Origin: Brachybacterium sp036311905
GTDB taxonomy: Bacteria > Actinomycetota > Actinomycetes > Actinomycetales > Dermabacteraceae
Direction: 5' to 3'
Assembly: GCF_036311905.1 (NCBI RefSeq)
Contig: NZ_JAZDCH010000029.1
Location: forward strand, 1-64,000
DNA: 64,000 nucleotides
In this document: positions 33,297 to 42,096 of the stretch, one piece after another
Numbering within the stretch: the first letter of the stretch is position 1
How the letters are laid out: each line of letters starts with the position of its first letter
The notes under the pieces: model-generated
What the model was told of the DNA's origin: nothing
What the model saw: only the letters and a program-made list of their open reading frames with translations
The model's database searches: none
Translations under genes and position numbers: made by a program

Positions 33297-35717
33297 TCAC
33301 TCGGCGCCGAGGATCTCGGCGACGGCAGCGATCAGCGCGGGGGAGGGCCGGTCGTAGTCGTGGGTGATCGGGGCATGGCCTGTCGGCGCCGACCCGATCG
33401 CGCTCAGCTCCGCGAGCGCCCCCGCGCCCTCCCGCTGCACGGCCGCGAGGACCCGCTCCTTGAGCGCGAACCCGACCTGGGCGGCATGGAGGAGATCCTC
33501 GATCTGCGCCGTCCGGTCTGGTCCGCCGATCGTGGTGAAGCCCGCAGAGCGCAGCTCGATCTCCGCTCCCGCAGCAGGTGAGCCGAGGTCGAGGAGCGCG
33601 GCGGCGCCGTCGCGGCGCACCGACACCCCCGCCGCATCCCCGGAGAGATCCGCGAAGGCGTCGGCGTCGGCCCCGAGAACGCGCAGCACGAGACGCCGGC
33701 CGCCCAGCGCTCCGCCGCCGTCGCGGAGGCGGAGCACCCCGGCGGCGACGTCGACCTCCATCGACAGGCTGGTCCAGATCCCCTCCTCCGGCTCCTCCCA
33801 GAGGGTGAAGGCGCCGTCCGCCCCCACCGCCACCAGGATCTCCAGATCTGGACGGGTGGAGTCCGACCAGGGGTCCTCCGTCTCCGCGGCCAGGGGCAGG
33901 AAGCCGCCGGCGCGCAGCAGCACGGGGATCGAGGAGAGATCGCGATGCATGCGCACCGTGCGATCGCCCTGGTAGCTGAGACCGGTCGTGATGTCGGTCC
34001 AGCGGCCGGCGGGCAGGCGCACGTCCACACCCGCCCGGCCGGTGTCCGGCGCGGACGGGCAGGTGATCGGCGCGACCAGCAGCTCCGAGCCGAAGGAGTA
34101 CTGGTCCAGCCGCTCGTACGCCTCCGGGGAGGGGTCCGTGAAGTAGCTCGGCTCTACGAGGGAGCGGCCCTCGAGATGCGCCCGACGGTTCATCGCATGC
34201 AGGTACGGCACGAGCCGGTGCCGCATCCGCAGATGCGCGGTCATGCTCGCCTCCGCCGCGGCGCCGAAGCGCCAGGGCTCCTTCCCTGCGAACGGGGAGT
34301 TGCTCGAATGGAGGCGCATGATCGGGGAGAACACCCCGAACTGGACCCAGCGGGCGGCGAGCTCGTCGTCGCGGTAGCCCTCCATGTGCCCGCCGATGTC
34401 ATGGCTCCACCAGCCGTAGCCGATGTTCGCCCCGGCCGCCGTGAAGCGCGGCTGGAACGCGAGGGTCTCCCAGGTCGTCACCGAGTCGCCGGAGAATCCG
34501 ACCGGGTAGCGGTGCGAGCCGGGGCCGGCATAGCGGGAGAAGGTCAGCGGTCGCCGCCCGTCCCGCCGGTTGTCCTCGAAGTGGCCGTGGTTCAGCACCC
34601 ACAGCGGATCCAGCCCCGCCCGGCGCGAATACGGGCCGGACTGCCAGTCGATCCACCAGAAGTCCGTGCCGAGCTCCTCGAGGCCGCGATGCAGCACCTC
34701 GAAGTAGGCGTCCATGAAGGCGGGGTCCGAGGCGTCGAAGAGGATCGGCTCGCCGTCGGCCTCACGCCCCAGCGCTGCGCACATCGCCGGATATGCCTCC
34801 TCGAAGGCGCGCACCCCGTCGGCTGGATGGACGTTGAGCGTGACCGCGAGTCCGCGATCGTGCAGAGCCCGCTGGAACCGGGCCGGATCCGGGAACAGCT
34901 CCCGGTTCCAGGTGTAGCCGGTCCAGCCCGATCCGTACCGCGGATCCACGTCGGTGAGGTGCCAGTCCATGTCGATCACGGCGACCGACAGGGGGATCCG
35001 CTCATCCCGGAAGCGATCCATCAGGGCGAGATACGAGTCCTCGTCATAGCGGTGGAAGCGGCTCCACCAGGTACCGAGCGCGAAGCGCGGCAGGAGGGGC
35101 TGCGGCCCGCTCAGCGCGTGCAGGTCCGCGACGGCGCCGATGTGGTCGTGCCCGGCGGTGAAGACGTAGAGGTCCAGCGCCTCGGGCTCTGCGTCGCGGG
35201 GGACGAGGTGGCCGTCGGCGTCGAAGACCATCGAGCGGGAGTCGTCGATCACCGCGTAGCCGTGCCGGGAGTTCACGCCCGGCTCGAGGGGGATCGGACC
35301 GTCGGCCTCGTCGAGGGTCCGGGCGGCCCCGCCGAGGTTCCCGTCGAGCACGCGCACGCTCTCGCCGCGGCGTCGGCCCTCCTGATGCGCCGGCAGGGAG
35401 AGATCCTGGCCGTAGCGCCACACCGAGTGATACGCGGAGACCGCGCCGGTGACCTGGACCTGTAGGCCGTTCGTGCTGAACGGGCCCTCGTCGTACTCGA
35501 GCCGGTAGTGGTCCGAGACGACCACGAGGCGGCCGTGCTCCCGCGTGGCCCGGACGGGCTGCGGGGGCAGGTCCCGGCGGATCGCGAAGGTCGAGGGGCG
35601 GTCCTCGAAGCGACCTGTCGGGGACCATTCGAGGCGGACCACCCGCGGGGCCACCGGCGAGATGCGATAGGTGTCGCCGCGGATCGTGCCGTCCGCGGAG
35701 AGGAGGGAATCGGACAT
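33297..35717 (-). CDS. GH31 family alpha-glucosidase
   Basis: An 806-residue glycoside hydrolase without signal peptide, hence cytoplasmic. It has the N-terminal beta-sandwich, then the catalytic barrel with SVAVIDMDWH, the nucleophile region DFWWIDWQSGP and the acid/base region VGFSGDSVTTWE, followed by the GADIGYGWWSHDIGGH-like block and FSPIMRLHSSNS. It likely cleaves alpha-glucosides (or alpha-xylosides) imported by the adjacent ABC system. The start is 8 bp from the permease stop. The frame is open further upstream, over the permease, without homology. Confidence 0.9.
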   Translation of the reverse strand: MSDSLLSADGTIRGDTYRISPVAPRVVRLEWSPTGRFEDRPSTFAIRRDLPPQPVRATREHGRLVVVSDHYRLEYDEGPFSTNGLQVQVTGAVSAYHSVWRYGQDLSLPAHQEGRRRGESVRVLDGNLGGAARTLDEADGPIPLEPGVNSRHGYAVIDDSRSMVFDADGHLVPRDAEPEALDLYVFTAGHDHIGAVADLHALSGPQPLLPRFALGTWWSRFHRYDEDSYLALMDRFRDERIPLSVAVIDMDWHLTDVDPRYGSGWTGYTWNRELFPDPARFQRALHDRGLAVTLNVHPADGVRAFEEAYPAMCAALGREADGEPILFDASDPAFMDAYFEVLHRGLEELGTDFWWIDWQSGPYSRRAGLDPLWVLNHGHFEDNRRDGRRPLTFSRYAGPGSHRYPVGFSGDSVTTWETLAFQPRFTAAGANIGYGWWSHDIGGHMEGYRDDELAARWVQFGVFSPIMRLHSSNSPFAGKEPWRFGAAAEASMTAHLRMRHRLVPYLHAMNRRAHLEGRSLVEPSYFTDPSPEAYERLDQYSFGSELLVAPITCPSAPDTGRAGVDVRLPAGRWTDITTGLSYQGDRTVRMHRDLSSIPVLLRAGGFLPLAAETEDPWSDSTRPDLEILVAVGADGAFTLWEEPEEGIWTSLSMEVDVAAGVLRLRDGGGALGGRRLVLRVLGADADAFADLSGDAAGVSVRRDGAAALLDLGSPAAGAEIELRSAGFTTIGGPDRTAQIEDLLHAAQVGFALKERVLAAVQREGAGALAELSAIGSAPTGHAPITHDYDRPSPALIAAVAEILGAE

Positions 35718-35725
35718 CGGTGGGG

Positions 35726-36544
35726 TCACCCCTTGACGGCTGCGCTCGCCGCACCGGCGATGAAGCGCTTCTGGAAGATCAGGTAGACAGCGAGGACCGG
35801 GACGATCGACAGCGTGGTCGCCGCGAAGAGCCCGCCGTAGTCCGTCGAGTAGCGGCCGCTGAAAGTGGTGAGGCCGACGGCGAGCACCTGGAGGGAGTCG
35901 TCGTCGATCATCAGATAGGGCCACAGGTAGTCCTCCCACACCCAGAGGAACTGGAAGATCGCGAGCGCGCTGATGGAGTTGGTGCTCATCGGCAGCACGA
36001 TCCGGTGGAAGATGTACAGCTCCGAGGCGCCGTCCATGCGGGCGGCCTCGAGGATCTCGTCGGGGATCGAGTCCATCGACTGCTTCATCATGAAGATGCC
36101 GAAGCCGCTGAACACCGCGGGGATGATGAGCGAGGCCCAGGTCCCCTTGAGGCCGACGTCGGCGAACATCGTGTAGCGCGGGATGATCGTCACCGCCCAC
36201 GGGATCATCATCGTCGCGAGGATGAAGCCGAACAGCAGGCCCCGCCCGCGGAAGACGTACTTCCCGAGCACATAGCCGGCGAGCACGCTGGTGTAGATCG
36301 AGATGGCCGTGATGGTGACGGCGAGGATCACCGAGTTCGAGAACAGCCGCAGGAAGTCGAAGTTCTCCTGGATGGTCAGGAAGTTCTCGAGGGTCCACTC
36401 GCGCGGCAGCAGCGACTGGTCCAGCGCACGGATCTCGCTGTTGGGCTTGAAGGCGCTCAGCAGCATCCAGACGAACGGGAACACGGTGATCACGCCGATG
36501 ATCAGCAGCCCGGCGTGCAGCAGGAGCGAGGGCAGGCGTCGCAT
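35726..36544 (-). CDS. Carbohydrate ABC transporter permease (MalG type)
   Basis: A 272-residue permease with six predicted helices and the EAA loop EAARMDGASELYIFHRIVLP near residue 190. It pairs with the MalF-type protein encoded 1 bp upstream. No ATPase gene is present in the operon, so a shared MsiK-like ATPase encoded elsewhere is expected, as is usual in actinobacteria. Confidence 0.92.
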   Translation of the reverse strand: MRRLPSLLLHAGLLIIGVITVFPFVWMLLSAFKPNSEIRALDQSLLPREWTLENFLTIQENFDFLRLFSNSVILAVTITAISIYTSVLAGYVLGKYVFRGRGLLFGFILATMMIPWAVTIIPRYTMFADVGLKGTWASLIIPAVFSGFGIFMMKQSMDSIPDEILEAARMDGASELYIFHRIVLPMSTNSISALAIFQFLWVWEDYLWPYLMIDDDSLQVLAVGLTTFSGRYSTDYGGLFAATTLSIVPVLAVYLIFQKRFIAGAASAAVKG

Positions 36545-36545
36545 G

Positions 36546-37490
36546 TCAGGCCTCCGTCCGGACGGTGCGGGAGGAGCCGGGGCGGCGGATCCGCATCCCG
36601 GTCGCCGCGAAGGAGAGCAGGGTCAGCACGGCCGTCACCACGAACAGAGCGAAGGCGACCGCGGAGGCGTAGCCGAAGTTGTACTTCACGAACGCCTCGT
36701 CGTAGATCAGGTACGAGAGCAGGAACGTGGAGGAGCCGGGCCCGCCCTTGGTCAGCACGAGCACCTGGATGAACGCCTGCAGGTACGAGATCAGCGAGGT
36801 GATGACGACGAAGATCGTCATCGGCCGCAGCAGCGGGAAGGTGATGCGGCGGAAGCGCTGCCAGGCGTTCGCGCCGTCCATCTGCGCCGCCTCCATGACG
36901 TCCTCGGGGAGCGAGTAGAGCCCGGCGAGGAAGAGGATCACGGCGTAGCCGAAGTCCTTCCAGATCGTCATCAGCATGATCGCGGGGAGGGCGAAGGAGG
37001 TGTCGAACAGCCAGTTGACGTCCAGCCCGAAGATCGCGTTGATCGCGCCGACCTGCGGGTCGTACATCATCTTCCACACGTAGGCGACGGCGACCAGTGG
37101 CGTCACCGTCGGCATGTAGAACAGGGCCCGGAAGAAGGTCTTGAAGCGCGTGGCCCGCGAGAAGATCGCGAGTGCGAGGGCCAGGCCGATGACCACGCGG
37201 GCCACGATCACGACCACGCCGAAGGCGGTGGTGTTGGTGATCGACTGCAGCAGGCGCGGGTCCTGGACCATGCGCACGTAGTTGTCGAGGCCGACGGGGT
37301 CGTAGACCCCGCTGAGCGGGTTCCAGTTGTGGAAGCTGCCGGCGAAGGCGATCCCGACGGGGATCACCAGCAGCAGAAGGTTGAACGCGATGAGCGCGAG
37401 GACCACGGTGTTGCGGATCGAGGCCTCGCCCTTGTAGACGATCCTCCTCCGGCGCCGGGTGCGCGGGGCGGGGGCGGTGGTGGTGTGCAT
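36546..37490 (-). CDS. Carbohydrate ABC transporter permease (MalF/UgpA type)
   Basis: A 314-residue permease with a basic N-terminus (RTRRRRRIVYKGEAS), about six helices and the EAA loop EAAQMDGANAWQRFRRITFP. It forms a channel with the MalG-type protein that follows it. It lies downstream of the binding-protein gene, separated from it by a strong hairpin. Confidence 0.92.
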   Translation of the reverse strand: MHTTTAPAPRTRRRRRIVYKGEASIRNTVVLALIAFNLLLLVIPVGIAFAGSFHNWNPLSGVYDPVGLDNYVRMVQDPRLLQSITNTTAFGVVVIVARVVIGLALALAIFSRATRFKTFFRALFYMPTVTPLVAVAYVWKMMYDPQVGAINAIFGLDVNWLFDTSFALPAIMLMTIWKDFGYAVILFLAGLYSLPEDVMEAAQMDGANAWQRFRRITFPLLRPMTIFVVITSLISYLQAFIQVLVLTKGGPGSSTFLLSYLIYDEAFVKYNFGYASAVAFALFVVTAVLTLLSFAATGMRIRRPGSSRTVRTEA

Positions 37491-37499
37491 GGCTCCTCC

Positions 37500-37529
37500 G
37501 CGGGGCCCGGCAGCTGTGCCGGGCCCCGC
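37500..37529 (-). terminator. Intercistronic hairpin after the binding-protein gene
   Basis: GCGGGGCCCGGCA and TGCCGGGCCCCGC form a perfect 13-bp stem with a GCTG loop, between the binding-protein stop (37536) and the MalF-type start (37490). No T-run follows. It is likely a partial terminator or mRNA-stabilising end that raises binding-protein over permease levels. Confidence 0.8.
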
Positions 37530-37535
37530 GTCCGA

Positions 37536-38912
37536 TCAGTTCGAGGGCTGGTAGAAGGCGTACTTGTCCTCGACGGCGGTGAAGTCGAGGGACGCCAGAT
37601 CGGTCTCGATCGTGGCCTGGGCGGTCGCGATCGCCTCGGCCGGGTCGACTCCGTTGTAGAGGACGTCCTCCCAGAGGGTGGTCGAGCTGGTCTCGAAGGT
37701 CGCGGGCATCGGGCCGGGCCAGATGTAGCGCTCGAGGCCGTCCGCGAGGGAGGCCAGCTGCGGGTCCGCCATGACATCCGCGTCCTCGGCGAGGGGGCCG
37801 TACATCGGGAACACGTGGTAGTTCAGGCACAGCTCCTTGAGGTTCTCCCGGCTGGTCAGGAAGAACGCGAGGAAGTCCTGGGCGACGGCCTTCGCGGCGT
37901 CGTCGGCGCCCGCGTTGATGCCGATGGTGGACTCGCCGTTGTAGCGGTCCAGCGCGTACGGCTCGGCGGAGGCATCCGGGACCGGGGTCGGGAACGTCGC
38001 GTACTTCAGATCCGGGAAGTCCGCGGCGAGGGTGCCGCCGAGGTGGGTCCAGGAGTAGACCATCGCGGACTGGCCCTGACCGAAGGAGTCGCCGGCCGCC
38101 GTGCCGAAGTCCTTGGAGCCGACGCGGTCGGTGTCGTAGAGGCTCTGGAAACGGGCGACGACCTCGGCCAGCGCAGCGGTGTCGAAGGTCGGGGTGACCT
38201 GGTCCTCGGCGAAGAGGTTCTGGCCCAGCTGGTACGGCATGCCCGGCGTGAAGGCGCTGAACTGGCCGTTGAAGTTGAAGCCGGCCTGGGTGAAGGAGTC
38301 GCCCTCGGCGATGGTGAGCTTCTTCGCGACCTCGCGCAGCTCGTCCCAGGTGGTGGGGATGTCCGCGTCGGTGAGGCCCGCGGCCGCCCACATGTCGGTG
38401 TTGTAGTAGATGACGCCGGACATGAGCCCGTAATCGACGTAGTAGACCTTGCCGTCGATCTCGTGGGCGTCGACCGCCTGGTAGTCCGTCTTGAGAGCGT
38501 CGAGGTCGACGCCGTAGGGCTCGAGATAGGGCAGCAGGTTCGCGTGGTAGCTGTTGTGGATGTTGAAGATCGCCGGGTTGCCGCTGTCCTTCAGCGCGAG
38601 GGGCAGCTTGGTCCAGTAGTCCTCCCACGGCTGCTTCACGATCGAGATCTCGACGTTGGTGTGGATCGCGGAGTACGCCTCGGCGAACTTCCCGAAGATC
38701 GCATCGCCGTCCCACAGCCACCACTCGAGCGAGATCGGCTCGCCGTCGTTGACGAGGTGATTCGGGTCGTAGGTGAGCGTGGCGCCCTGGACGGCGTGGC
38801 CGCTGGGGGCGGTCTCGAGCTTCTCGGGGCCGCTCGAGGAGCAGGCCGAGAGGCCTGCGGTGCCGACGAGGCCGAGGGCGGCCGTCGACAGGAGGGAACG
38901 TCGGCTGAACAT
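37536..38912 (-). CDS. Carbohydrate ABC solute-binding lipoprotein
   Basis: A 458-residue extracellular sugar-binding protein (MalE/UgpB type). It starts MFSRRSLLSTAALGLVGTAG with an RR and lipobox LSAC (Cys at about residue 24). Typical motifs are EWWLWDGDAIFGKFAEAYS and the IYYNTDMWAAAGL block. It is the first gene of the operon binding protein-MalF-MalG-GH31. The divergent LacI gene and the GTTTAGCGCTAAAC palindrome upstream indicate sugar-inducible control. Confidence 0.9.
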   Translation of the reverse strand: MFSRRSLLSTAALGLVGTAGLSACSSSGPEKLETAPSGHAVQGATLTYDPNHLVNDGEPISLEWWLWDGDAIFGKFAEAYSAIHTNVEISIVKQPWEDYWTKLPLALKDSGNPAIFNIHNSYHANLLPYLEPYGVDLDALKTDYQAVDAHEIDGKVYYVDYGLMSGVIYYNTDMWAAAGLTDADIPTTWDELREVAKKLTIAEGDSFTQAGFNFNGQFSAFTPGMPYQLGQNLFAEDQVTPTFDTAALAEVVARFQSLYDTDRVGSKDFGTAAGDSFGQGQSAMVYSWTHLGGTLAADFPDLKYATFPTPVPDASAEPYALDRYNGESTIGINAGADDAAKAVAQDFLAFFLTSRENLKELCLNYHVFPMYGPLAEDADVMADPQLASLADGLERYIWPGPMPATFETSSTTLWEDVLYNGVDPAEAIATAQATIETDLASLDFTAVEDKYAFYQPSN

Positions 38913-38992
38913 GGTCCACCATCCTTGCTAGGTGTTCAGTGCGGGGGCATGCGAAATAGAGGGTTCTGCGCCTGGCCTGCGACAATGGTTAG

Positions 38993-39006
38993 GTTTAGCG
39001 CTAAAC
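38993..39006. promoter_or_regulatory. LacI-type operator palindrome
   Basis: GTTTAGCGCTAAAC is a perfect 14-bp palindrome with the central CG usual for LacI-family operators. It lies in the spacer between the divergent binding-protein gene (start 38912) and the lacI-type gene (start 39109). Confidence 0.75.
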
Positions 39007-39108
39007 TCCGGATAGAGTAGCGCAGGTGACCGGGACCGGCAAGGGCCTTCGGGAGAACTGCCGAGACGGCAGTGGAGAGAACAGTTGAGAGACACGGGGA
39101 GAGGCGAC

Positions 39109-40125
39109 ATGACCACACTCGCGGACGTGGCCAAGGCGGCCGGGGTCAGCACGATGACGGTGTCCAACGTCCTCGCCGGGCGGACGCACAAGGTCAGCGA
39201 GGCCACGGCGCAGCGGGTGCGCGAGGCGGTCGAGGCGACGGGATACGTGCCCAGCGGCGCGGCCCGAGCCCTCTCGCGGCGGCGCTCGCGGATCGTCGCG
39301 CTCGTGGTCAACGGGGACGGCAGCGCCATGACGTCCACGCACGACGCCCGCTACGTCGGCGAACTGTCCCGGCTCCTCCAGGCGCGCGGCTACGTCTCGA
39401 TGATGACCCCGGCCACCGATCTGCAGGCCACGGTCGCGAGCCTGCGCTCCTGGAACGTGGAGGGCGCGATCGTCATCAACACCCTCGGCACCCAGGTCGA
39501 GGCGCTGCTCGACGCCCATAACGTGCCGATGCTCTTCTCCGACAACTACGCCGAGATCGACGGGACCCTGACCGTGCGCACCGCCGATGCGGAGGGCGGG
39601 CGCCTCGCGGCCGAACACCTCCTCGCCCGGGGGCATCGCTCGGCGATCTTCCTCGGCCCGCTCCGCGACGTGGTCAGCGTCGACGACGAGCGGTGGCGCG
39701 GGTTCCGTGAGGCCTTCGAGGTGGCGGGGGTCACGGCATCTGCCCCCGTCGGCATCAGCCAGACGACCGTCGCCTCCGGAGTTGCGGCGGCCGCCCGGAT
39801 CGCGGTCCTCGACCCCCTGCCCACCGCGGTGTTCTGCTCGGCCGACGATCTCGCCGCAGGTCTCCTGCGCGGGCTCACCGCGGCGGGGCTGCGCGTCCCG
39901 GAGGACGTGTCCGTGATCGGCTTCGACGGCTTCGCCATCTCGCAGGTGACGACGCCCGTGCTCACCACGATCGGGCAGGACATGAGCGCCAAGGCCGAGC
40001 AAAGCGTCGCGCTGCTCCTCGCGGCCCTCGAGGACGGGGTGGAGGCCGCCGCGGCGAAGCACCCCGAGCCGGTCCCCGTGCGCCTCATCGAGGGGGAGTC
40101 CGTGGGGCCGCCGGCGGCGCGCTGA
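39109..40125 (+). CDS. LacI-family transcriptional regulator
   Basis: A 338-residue repressor. Residues 1-22 form the helix-turn-helix (MTTLADVAKAAGVSTMTVSN), followed by the hinge helix ARALSRRRSR and a periplasmic-binding-protein-like effector domain (about 60-330). The divergent sugar importer with GH31 glucosidase is the obvious target, with autoregulation through the shared operator. The ATG at 39109, behind GGGGAGAGG, is preferred to a TTG at 39085. Confidence 0.92.
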   Translation: MTTLADVAKAAGVSTMTVSNVLAGRTHKVSEATAQRVREAVEATGYVPSGAARALSRRRSRIVALVVNGDGSAMTSTHDARYVGELSRLLQARGYVSMMTPATDLQATVASLRSWNVEGAIVINTLGTQVEALLDAHNVPMLFSDNYAEIDGTLTVRTADAEGGRLAAEHLLARGHRSAIFLGPLRDVVSVDDERWRGFREAFEVAGVTASAPVGISQTTVASGVAAAARIAVLDPLPTAVFCSADDLAAGLLRGLTAAGLRVPEDVSVIGFDGFAISQVTTPVLTTIGQDMSAKAEQSVALLLAALEDGVEAAAAKHPEPVPVRLIEGESVGPPAAR

Positions 40126-40204
40126 TCTGGGGCGGACTTCACTCCGGTCCCGTCTGGTCTCGCTGCCCCGCCCCAGTTCGTCACGCCCGACCCGTCCGCC
40201 GGTC

Positions 40205-40277
40205 CTGGAACTCCGCGCCCTGCGTGACCTGAGGGCCTGTGGGGCGTGGAGGTCACGCCTGGCGCGGAGTTTCAGCA
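40205..40277. repeat. Family A palindromic repeat, copy 3
   Basis: The most symmetrical copy: CTGGAACTCCGCGCCCTGCGTGACCT, a loop of about 19 bp, then AGGTCACGCCTGGCGCGGAG and TTTCAGCA. It lies between the converging lacI-type (ends 40125) and helicase (ends 40299) genes. Confidence 0.82.
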
Positions 40278-40298
40278 AGGGCGGGCCCCGTCCGCCCA

Positions 40299-42026
40299 TC
40301 ACCCCTCGGTCAACGCCCCCGTCGGCAGCCAGTCCGCGCCGAGCAGCTGCGCGACGTCCTCGAGGCTCTCGGTGTCGCCGCCCACGGTGTCGGAGGCTGC
40401 GGCGATCCGCTCCACCATCACCTTGCTGACCTGCTCCTCGACCGTGTCCTGGGCGTAGGCGATGTACCAGGGGGAGACCTGGTGGTCGCGGTGGGTGCGG
40501 CCGGTGACCTGTCGGCCAGCGATGCCCGAGAAGCGCGCCTGGTGGAAGATCCCGACGCGCGGCGCGGTGCTCGCCTGCCCGCCGCCCTCGAGGGTCTCGC
40601 CGGCATGCAGGCTGATCGAGGCGACGGTCGTGAACACGCACACGGGTGCCTTCCCCGTCTGGAATCGCAGCCGCTCGGCCTCGACGTCGAAGCGGCCCTG
40701 GCCGTAGATCGTGGCGACCTCGATCCCGGTAGCCCGCAGTCGGTCGACGATGGGATCGGCCGCGGTGCCGACGAACTCGACCGAGCAGGCCACCTGCCGC
40801 TCGGCCTCGACCTGCTGCGCGATCCACTGCACCGTCGAGTCGACGCGCAGCAGCCCGGCCTTCTGCCGGAAGCGCAGCAGCGCCGCCCGGCCCTTCGCGG
40901 TGTTCCGTCCGCGTCTCGCGAGGTCCATCTCGCGGCAGAACTCGCCCCAGTCCGCCTCGTAGGCCTCCCGCTCCGCCGGGGTCAGCGCGACCGGCAGGCC
41001 CGAGATCGGCACCGGCCCCCACGGCGCGGCGCGATGCAGCATCGCGGGCGGTTCCGACTCCGCGAGCCAGCTGCGCACGCGGGCGAGGTCCTCCGCCCGA
41101 CGGGTCGCGTCGGCGGTCCAGGTCGGACCGTAGCGGCCCTTCTCGAGGGCGATCCCGTGCCGTTCGAGGGCGGCCGCGAAGTCGCCCGCGGGATCCTTCG
41201 CCGAGGTCCAGGCGGTCATCGGTTCGTCCTGCACCTGCGCGTAGGCGGGCGCGAGATAGGGCAGCTCGAGCGGGGTGTGCCCGGGCGTCGCGGTGGTCGC
41301 GATGACGAACGGCGCGTCGTCGTGGCGCTTCCCGTGCCCGGAGATCTTCGCCCAGAGCTTCCAGCGCTTCGTGGAGGTGCGCCGCAGGGCGTGGGCCTCG
41401 TCGGCGATGATCACGTCCCAGTCGTGGCCCGCGACCTTCTCCAGCCGGTCCCAGGTGATCACCACCCAGTCCAGGCCGCTGTCGCCGAGGGCGGTGATGG
41501 TGCGGCACCAGTGGCCGATGGTGATGGCGGCGGGCCGGTCGGCGACGACCAGCACCCGCTCCGCGCCGCGCAGGTCGCCGACGGCGCTCGCCCCCAGCAC
41601 CGCCGAGATGGTCTTGCCGACGCCCGGCTCGTCGGCCAGCAGGAACAGGCGCCCGCCCGCGGCGGCCCGCGCGGCGATCGCGTCGGCCGCCTCGTACTGG
41701 AGCCGGCGCGGTTCGAGATCCTCCGCCGGGCCGGGGACCGGTGCGGGCGCGCCGGGGTTGAGATCGTTCTCGAGGAACCGTCCCAGCGTGTGCGGCCCGG
41801 GGGAGTAGGGCGCGAGATGCGCGGGCAGGGTGCGGCCGACGTGCAGGTGCATCCGCACCGCCGGATGCCACGACGCCCCCTCGACCCGCGTCCCGTACGG
41901 CACGTCCAGCACGAACAGCCGCTCGCCGGGGCCGACGAAGGGCAGCTCCCTGTGTGCGGAGCTCGAGCCGCGACGTCGCGAGTGGCTGCGGCGTCGACGG
42001 GTGCTGGAGCGGCGGGAGGTGGGCAC
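40299..42026 (-). CDS. SNF2/DEAD-like helicase, stand-alone
   Basis: A 575-residue superfamily 2 ATPase. Walker A DEPGVGKT, motif Ia VLVVADRP, motif II DEAH, motif III TATPG and a C-terminal helicase lobe ending in GRQVTGRTHRDHQ are visible. The N-terminal about 35 residues are Arg/Ser-rich and probably bind nucleic acid. The nearest relatives of such compact proteins are phage-type SNF2 helicases, but no phage, nuclease or methylase gene is adjacent. The GTG at 42026 is chosen because TATCGT lies 6 nt upstream; another GTG at 42068 lies in frame. Confidence 0.8.
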   Translation of the reverse strand: MPTSRRSSTRRRRSHSRRRGSSSAHRELPFVGPGERLFVLDVPYGTRVEGASWHPAVRMHLHVGRTLPAHLAPYSPGPHTLGRFLENDLNPGAPAPVPGPAEDLEPRRLQYEAADAIAARAAAGGRLFLLADEPGVGKTISAVLGASAVGDLRGAERVLVVADRPAAITIGHWCRTITALGDSGLDWVVITWDRLEKVAGHDWDVIIADEAHALRRTSTKRWKLWAKISGHGKRHDDAPFVIATTATPGHTPLELPYLAPAYAQVQDEPMTAWTSAKDPAGDFAAALERHGIALEKGRYGPTWTADATRRAEDLARVRSWLAESEPPAMLHRAAPWGPVPISGLPVALTPAEREAYEADWGEFCREMDLARRGRNTAKGRAALLRFRQKAGLLRVDSTVQWIAQQVEAERQVACSVEFVGTAADPIVDRLRATGIEVATIYGQGRFDVEAERLRFQTGKAPVCVFTTVASISLHAGETLEGGGQASTAPRVGIFHQARFSGIAGRQVTGRTHRDHQVSPWYIAYAQDTVEEQVSKVMVERIAAASDTVGGDTESLEDVAQLLGADWLPTGALTEG

Positions 42027-42032
42027 CCGGCG

Positions 42033-42038
42033 ACGATA
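42033..42038 (-). promoter_or_regulatory. -10 element of a leaderless promoter (helicase)
   Basis: TATCGT on the reverse strand, 6 nt before the GTG at 42026. It lies inside the longer open frame, which argues against the upstream start. Confidence 0.45.
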
Positions 42039-42096
42039 GCCGGGGTCGACGACGATCGGTGCGAGCACGCGCGGTCGAGGAGCCGGCCGCCCGCGG

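Noticed and set aside
36303..39020. 905-aa plus-strand open frame across the sugar ABC genes
   Set aside because: It is antisense to two permeases and a binding protein with clear motifs, and has no homology of its own.
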